Shown: in pieces, positions 60,501 through 64,000 of the stretch | How positions within the stretch are numbered: the stretch's first letter is position 1 | How the letters are laid out: every line of letters starts with the position of its first letter | Assembly: GCA_963971285.1 (NCBI GenBank) | Contig: OZ020248.1 | Location: 558,001 to 622,000 of the forward strand | Reading direction: 5' to 3' | Source of the DNA: Astropecten irregularis | Taxonomy: Eukaryota; Echinodermata; Asteroidea; Paxillosida; Astropectinidae | Length of the DNA: 64,000 nt | The notes under the pieces: model-generated | Databases searched by the model: none | Seen by the model: the letters and a program-made list of their open reading frames with translations, nothing else | Told to the model about the DNA's origin: nothing | Made by a program: the position numbers and the translations under genes

Positions 60501-63500
60501 CCTGAAAGTTCACTGAGCAACAACCCCGAACCGAGCCAGAATCCTTTGCAGACAGAAACATTATTAAAGGTGGGTATGCCCAACAATCGGCCCTGTTTTC
60601 AGGTTTGGGCATTTAAAGGGAAATGGGGGCAACACATCACAAGTTCAACTTTGTTTATTGAGAGGGTCTTGTAGATGATTTTGATGCTGATGACTTTTAT
60701 TGATTGGGAGGGGGAGGCTGCTTGTCAGAGGGGGAGGGATGGAGCCTAGTCCCTTCCTGGGTCCTGGGCCCCTTAAACTTTTTTTAAAGGGCATGTGCAA
60801 TTCACACTTTGTCTAATCCAGCATGTACATGAAATAATAAGCCTGTGAAAATTTGAGCTCAATCGGACATCGGAGTCCTGAGAAAATAGTGAAAATCCGA
60901 CTAAATTTGTCTTATAAAACATAAAGAAGGATTATTTTATCTTGCCATGATCAGAAATGTTTTTAATGTTTGGTTTTACTCTTTCTGGATAAATAAACCA
61001 TTTCAGGCGGAAATATTTTAACAATAATGTTTCTACCACCACCATCTTCATACCCTAATAATGTGAACATTTCTGTTTTGGTCAATGTTGTACATGTACG
61101 CATGCCCTTTTTTAATGATGGGCCTGCCGATAGTGCAACTTTTTTTTTAATTGCCAGTGTATTAGTTGGTGCTGGTTTGGTCAGCTGGTCAAATGGTCAT
61201 TTGTTGTTTGGTCAGTGGGCTACAGTGTATGTTGTTTTGAGGTTTGTTCTGTAAAGGTGGTTGGTAGATTTTGTTTTCAATGTTGTTGTTGTTTGCGGAT
61301 GTCTGACAAAACGCATCTAGGCATGAAATATTCAATCCAATTCAATATTTTACAAAACTCTTGTTTCCATTTATTCCATGTGTGTGATATTTTTAGTTCT
61401 TCTGGAATGTTTCCCCGCCATATGGCGGGAAATCAATTTGTTTTCCACGACCAGCTGGTCGGAGATTATGTTAATTTGACAGGGAAACAAATGATTTCTA
61501 TTTATTTTTGTTGTGCATTGAATACACTGTTGTTGTAATTATTTGTTTTTCTGTTATAACACAATGGTTTATTCAGCTTTTAGCTCGATATGCAAACTGT
61601 AGTCAAGAGTACTTTAATTTAGTTAGCCAGTCAGCCTTGCTCTTGAAAGCCAGTTCCAGCTAGTTAAAAAAAACAAATCCCAGCCCTCCATTTATAAAAT
61701 TCTAATGTGATTTTGTATCTGATTTAATTTCATGTTTATGTGGTTAAGCTAATGCAAATTGGGGTGTTGTTGCTTGTTAAATAGCCGACTCAAGGGAAGA
61801 AAAAGAAGGTACTAGCCTTGTTGCACTTAGCACGTTTATGAGATCAAAACAAAATTGCAGAGTATGTAAGTTTTAAGTTTTAAGGAAAGCTTTGTTTGAG
61901 ATTTTCGTTATGTTTTTAACTGGTTGATTTAATGAAAAATGAAGACCAAAGTAATTTGAAGATTAATGTAATAAATGATACACCTGTCATGCCTGTACAT
62001 GAAGAGATGGAATTTTATGTCACGTCATAGATGAAAATATTCATCATTTCGACTTGTTTTGAATTCACCCACTGTCCAAAATTAATTCATATCCAAATGG
62101 ATTTTGTCTTCTGTTTTTTTTAGGGGAAATTTATTAAAGGGTTAAACGTTCTTTGCATTTTCCCACCAGAAACTGGCGAACATGGCGCAGGTTCTGCAGG
62201 CCAGAGAAGCACAAACCATGTCCCTTAGTACCAGGAATGCAGACCTACAAGAGACTGTCAACATCCTGAAAAGGTATAGAGTCAAATCCCTGAATGAACC
62301 CGTTCCCATCCCTGAAATGACATCATGAGGGGTCATGATCATGTTGCTACCTTCATGATGGGTGACCTCTTTAGGACAACATTTTCTCCTCACCAAACAT
62401 ACCAAAGCAACACTTGAACGTCTATCATGCTTTTTTATTTGCTGGTACATCTCTAGCCTGTAGTTGATGTCCTTGTTGATCAGTGTTCTAGCCACGCCTG
62501 TCAGCACTGGTCGGGGACAGCCAGCACTCAGCCTTTCCGACCGGCACTGAGATGAAAAACCATGTTACCAACTGGCACAAAAAATCTTAAAAAGTCACAG
62601 AAAATGCACAAGTTACAACATAAATGTTGTGTTTTTTCACTGAAAGAGCAGTAAGATTTTGACTTGGAGACAAATTCGGAAAGATAAATTGGCCAGATCC
62701 CCAATAACAAAACAGAATATTGCTGACACGCTCAAGTACGTACGGACTTGCATGTATTATCTCCTGTACCCCGGCCATGAGGGGCGAGAGCTCTGCTTGC
62801 TACACTTCATAATAAGTAAATTTAGCCGGCACTCAAAATGGGCTAGCTATGACACTGTTGTTGATAATCCTTGCTTGAAATGAATGAACAAATGAAAGAA
62901 CTGCAATCTAACCCACCAATTGGTATTTGCTAATTGGTATTTGCTTGCTGGCAAATACCTACTCTTAATAGGAAAGTGCCTGTTTTGGGGGATTGTGGAC
63001 AAGTGGGGCCAAAAACTATAAGGAAAGGAAATTAACTTTTTGCAAAGAGACCTACCTAAATATACGTTTGTGGTGTCCTCTTCAATATTTGCATTGTTAA
63101 ATTTGTGGAAAGAGGGCAGGGCGTTGATTTTTGAGGAAAATTATTTGTTGTAAAAACGGTGATGGAGATGCGACATTTCAATATACGGCCCGCACAGACG
63201 GCTGGTTTCTGTTCTCATTTTGAAAACTCTTGATCTGTTGGGTGTGGTTACCAGACTATTCAGGTGTCACACGACTAACAGGCTGTTTTCAAGTTCCCAA
63301 CAACCAGGTTAGAAAATGATATTTTTACATTGAAATATTGCAGACGTTTCTTCAATCTAGGAATTAAAGGACTTGGAAGCATTTGCTGAAAGTCATAAAT
63401 ATCGTTTTGGAGCAGTAGCAGCTTTTATAAAGTTGTTTTCCTCTCCGTTATAGTTTGAAGATCCACTTGTCCACAATCCCCCTGTTTGGAAACCTTTTAT

Positions 63501-63773
63501 TCATGACTAACTTAATATCTGAATATATCTCAAAGGAATATGATATATCTTAAACACTTTCCCATCTCATCAAACCCTAAACCATCTGGTTGTTTGCAGT
63601 CAACTTCAGCAGTCTGAGGAAGCTCGGGAGGCTGAGATGACGGACTTGAATCATCTGACGGAGGAATTCACGCAGCGCATCTCCTCCATGGAGAAGAAGC
63701 TACAAGGATCACAGAAGGAGCGAGACAGTCTGAAGAAAGAGGTGCAGAAACTGAGCAAAGAGCTCACTAGCAG
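54583..63773 (+). CDS. TMF1: TMF1 (TATA element modulatory factor / ARA160), 5' part, truncated at right edge
   Basis: TMF1 is a Golgi coiled-coil protein that binds Rab6 and tethers retrograde vesicles; it was first described as a TATA-element and androgen-receptor cofactor. Coding exons: 54583-54823, 55787-56971, 60478-60569, 62170-62273, 63600-63773 (1796 nt, about 598 residues); phases agree. The N-terminal MSWFEGGGLSSFAKTALSSA and QKSIDRVLDIQ are the family signature, followed by DDSFFSAFLNSPSPSKP. Exon 2 encodes a long acidic, Ser/Glu-rich low-complexity region. The coiled coil begins in exon 4 (MAQVLQAREAQTMSLSTRN) and continues in exon 5 (LTEEFTQRISSMEKKLQGSQ). Human TMF1 is 1093 aa, so roughly half is missing to the right, including the C-terminal Rab6-binding part. 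The start has a good context (CCAAAATGA). Confidence 0.93.
55013..55255. repeat. Degenerate MITE, GGGGTCGATTTCAC family (TMF1 intron 1)
   Basis: GAGGGTAATTTTCACCAAAC at the left and TTTGTAAAATTGACCCCTGG at the right are inverted and resemble the ends of the elements at 45421 and 31108; the interior is longer and diverged. Confidence 0.45.
57147..57389. mobile_element. Large foldback with hammerhead-like hairpin, copy 3 (TMF1 intron 2)
   Basis: Two arms of roughly 100-130 bp are inverted around about 57258: the outer GAATTGGGTAAGGC faces CTTACCCAATT, and the inner 57223-57254 faces 57262-57293 nearly perfectly. Each arm contains the GACCAGAGCACACTGGTCGA-AACG hairpin. The plus-strand arm contains CTGAGGA (57260-57266), then GACCAG/CTGGTC stems and GAAA (57286-57289). 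Confidence 0.7.
58740..59090 (+). repeat. Dispersed repeat (CACCATCTTCATACCCT family), copy 2
   Basis: Contains GTGAAAATTTCAGTCCCAT, TTTGAGAAAACGGTGAAAA, CCACCACCATCTTTATACCC and GTGAACATTTCTGTTTTGG, colinear with copy 3 at about 60780-61090 in the next intron. Confidence 0.6.
60780..61090 (+). repeat. Dispersed repeat (CACCATCTTCATACCCT family), copy 3
   Basis: Contains GTGAAAATTTGAGCTCAATC, CTGAGAAAATAGTGAAAA, CCACCACCATCTTCATACCC and GTGAACATTTCTGTTTTGG. It lies in TMF1 intron 3. Confidence 0.6.
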
Positions 63774-63854
63774 GTACGAGGACATTACAGGCTGGAGTGT
63801 GGAATTAGAACATTTCTTAGTATTGCAGGATTTTGAAGAACACATGACTAGGAC

Positions 63855-64000
63855 TAGGCACTGTAACTTCACATGGGGCTTGATGGCCCAACTTGGTCCA
63901 AGTCCTAAGAATGTGCCATAGGGATACTGCAGAGTGTGGTATTTTGAAGGACACAGGACTGTAGAGCCTACACTGTAACCTCATATGGGACTTGGTTGAC
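63855..64000 (-). repeat. Inverted copy of the 107-bp repeat, running off the window (TMF1 intron 5)
   Basis: CACATGGGGCTTGATGGCCC, AACTTGGTCCAAGTCC and GTGCCATAGGGATACTGC are the reverse complement of the TOP3A intron 19 unit. A second unit starts at about 63972 (112 bp later) and continues past the end. Confidence 0.7.

Noticed and set aside
62142-62507. 121-codon minus-strand frame
   Set aside because: It overlaps TMF1 exon 4 (62170-62273) antisense and has no recognisable content.

Overview
This is a window of an intron-rich animal nuclear genome. Intron-split genes with GT/AG borders, a replication-independent histone H3.3, a TRAF6 orthologue, a metazoan topoisomerase III alpha, many ACATGTA-type words, tRNA-derived SINEs and an Ngaro (DIRS-type) retrotransposon all fit a marine invertebrate deuterostome. 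An echinoderm or other ambulacrarian is my best guess, but the sequence alone does not settle it.

Layout, left to right. (1) Positions 1-17041, minus strand: the 5' part of the CCCH zinc-finger gene unkempt (UNK), four coding exons. Its roughly 15 kb intron 2 holds a full-length, apparently young Ngaro retrotransposon (2782-10507) with gag, RT-RNase H, tyrosine recombinase and SGNH-hydrolase frames and identical-length split direct repeats A1 / B1-A2 / B2. (2) 18816-23672, plus strand: a complete eight-exon TRAF6. (3) 26642-27175, plus: histone H3.3 with one coding intron, a noncoding first exon, a CCAAT-rich promoter and a long 3'UTR. (4) 32353-33860, minus: a small mitochondrial membrane protein that I read as UQCC4/CCSMST1. 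(5) 34427-49191, plus: complete 25-exon TOP3A, divergent from UQCC4, with a mitochondrial-leader start and a nuclear-type internal start. (6) 49750-54000: a tandem array of about 0.9 kb units carrying four intron-containing tRNA-Ile(UAU)-like genes on the minus strand. (7) 54583 to beyond the right edge, plus: the 5' part of TMF1, five exons.

The introns and spacers are loaded with small non-autonomous elements: two hAT-type MITEs with perfect 8-bp target duplications, a GGCTCC-expanding foldback family (three copies, one interrupted by a hAT MITE), a 1.03 kb DNA element nested in another MITE with a 9-bp duplication, TA-flanked MITEs, foldbacks with a hammerhead-like hairpin, SINE pieces, and several minisatellite families (21, ~75, 107-112 and 109 bp). 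Three of these families recur in introns of more than one gene or more than one intron.

The genes do not form one pathway: RNA regulation (UNK), innate immune ubiquitin signalling (TRAF6), chromatin (H3.3), complex III assembly (UQCC4), decatenation of nuclear and mitochondrial DNA (TOP3A) and Golgi traffic (TMF1). The closeness of UNK, H3.3 and UQCC4 nevertheless looks like an old linkage, because from memory human UNK sits beside H3-3B and human UNKL beside UQCC4. The most unusual features are the hairpin series with a shared seven-base loop in the Ngaro B repeats, the intron-bearing tRNA-Ile array, and a glycine/arginine-rich exon inside TOP3A.
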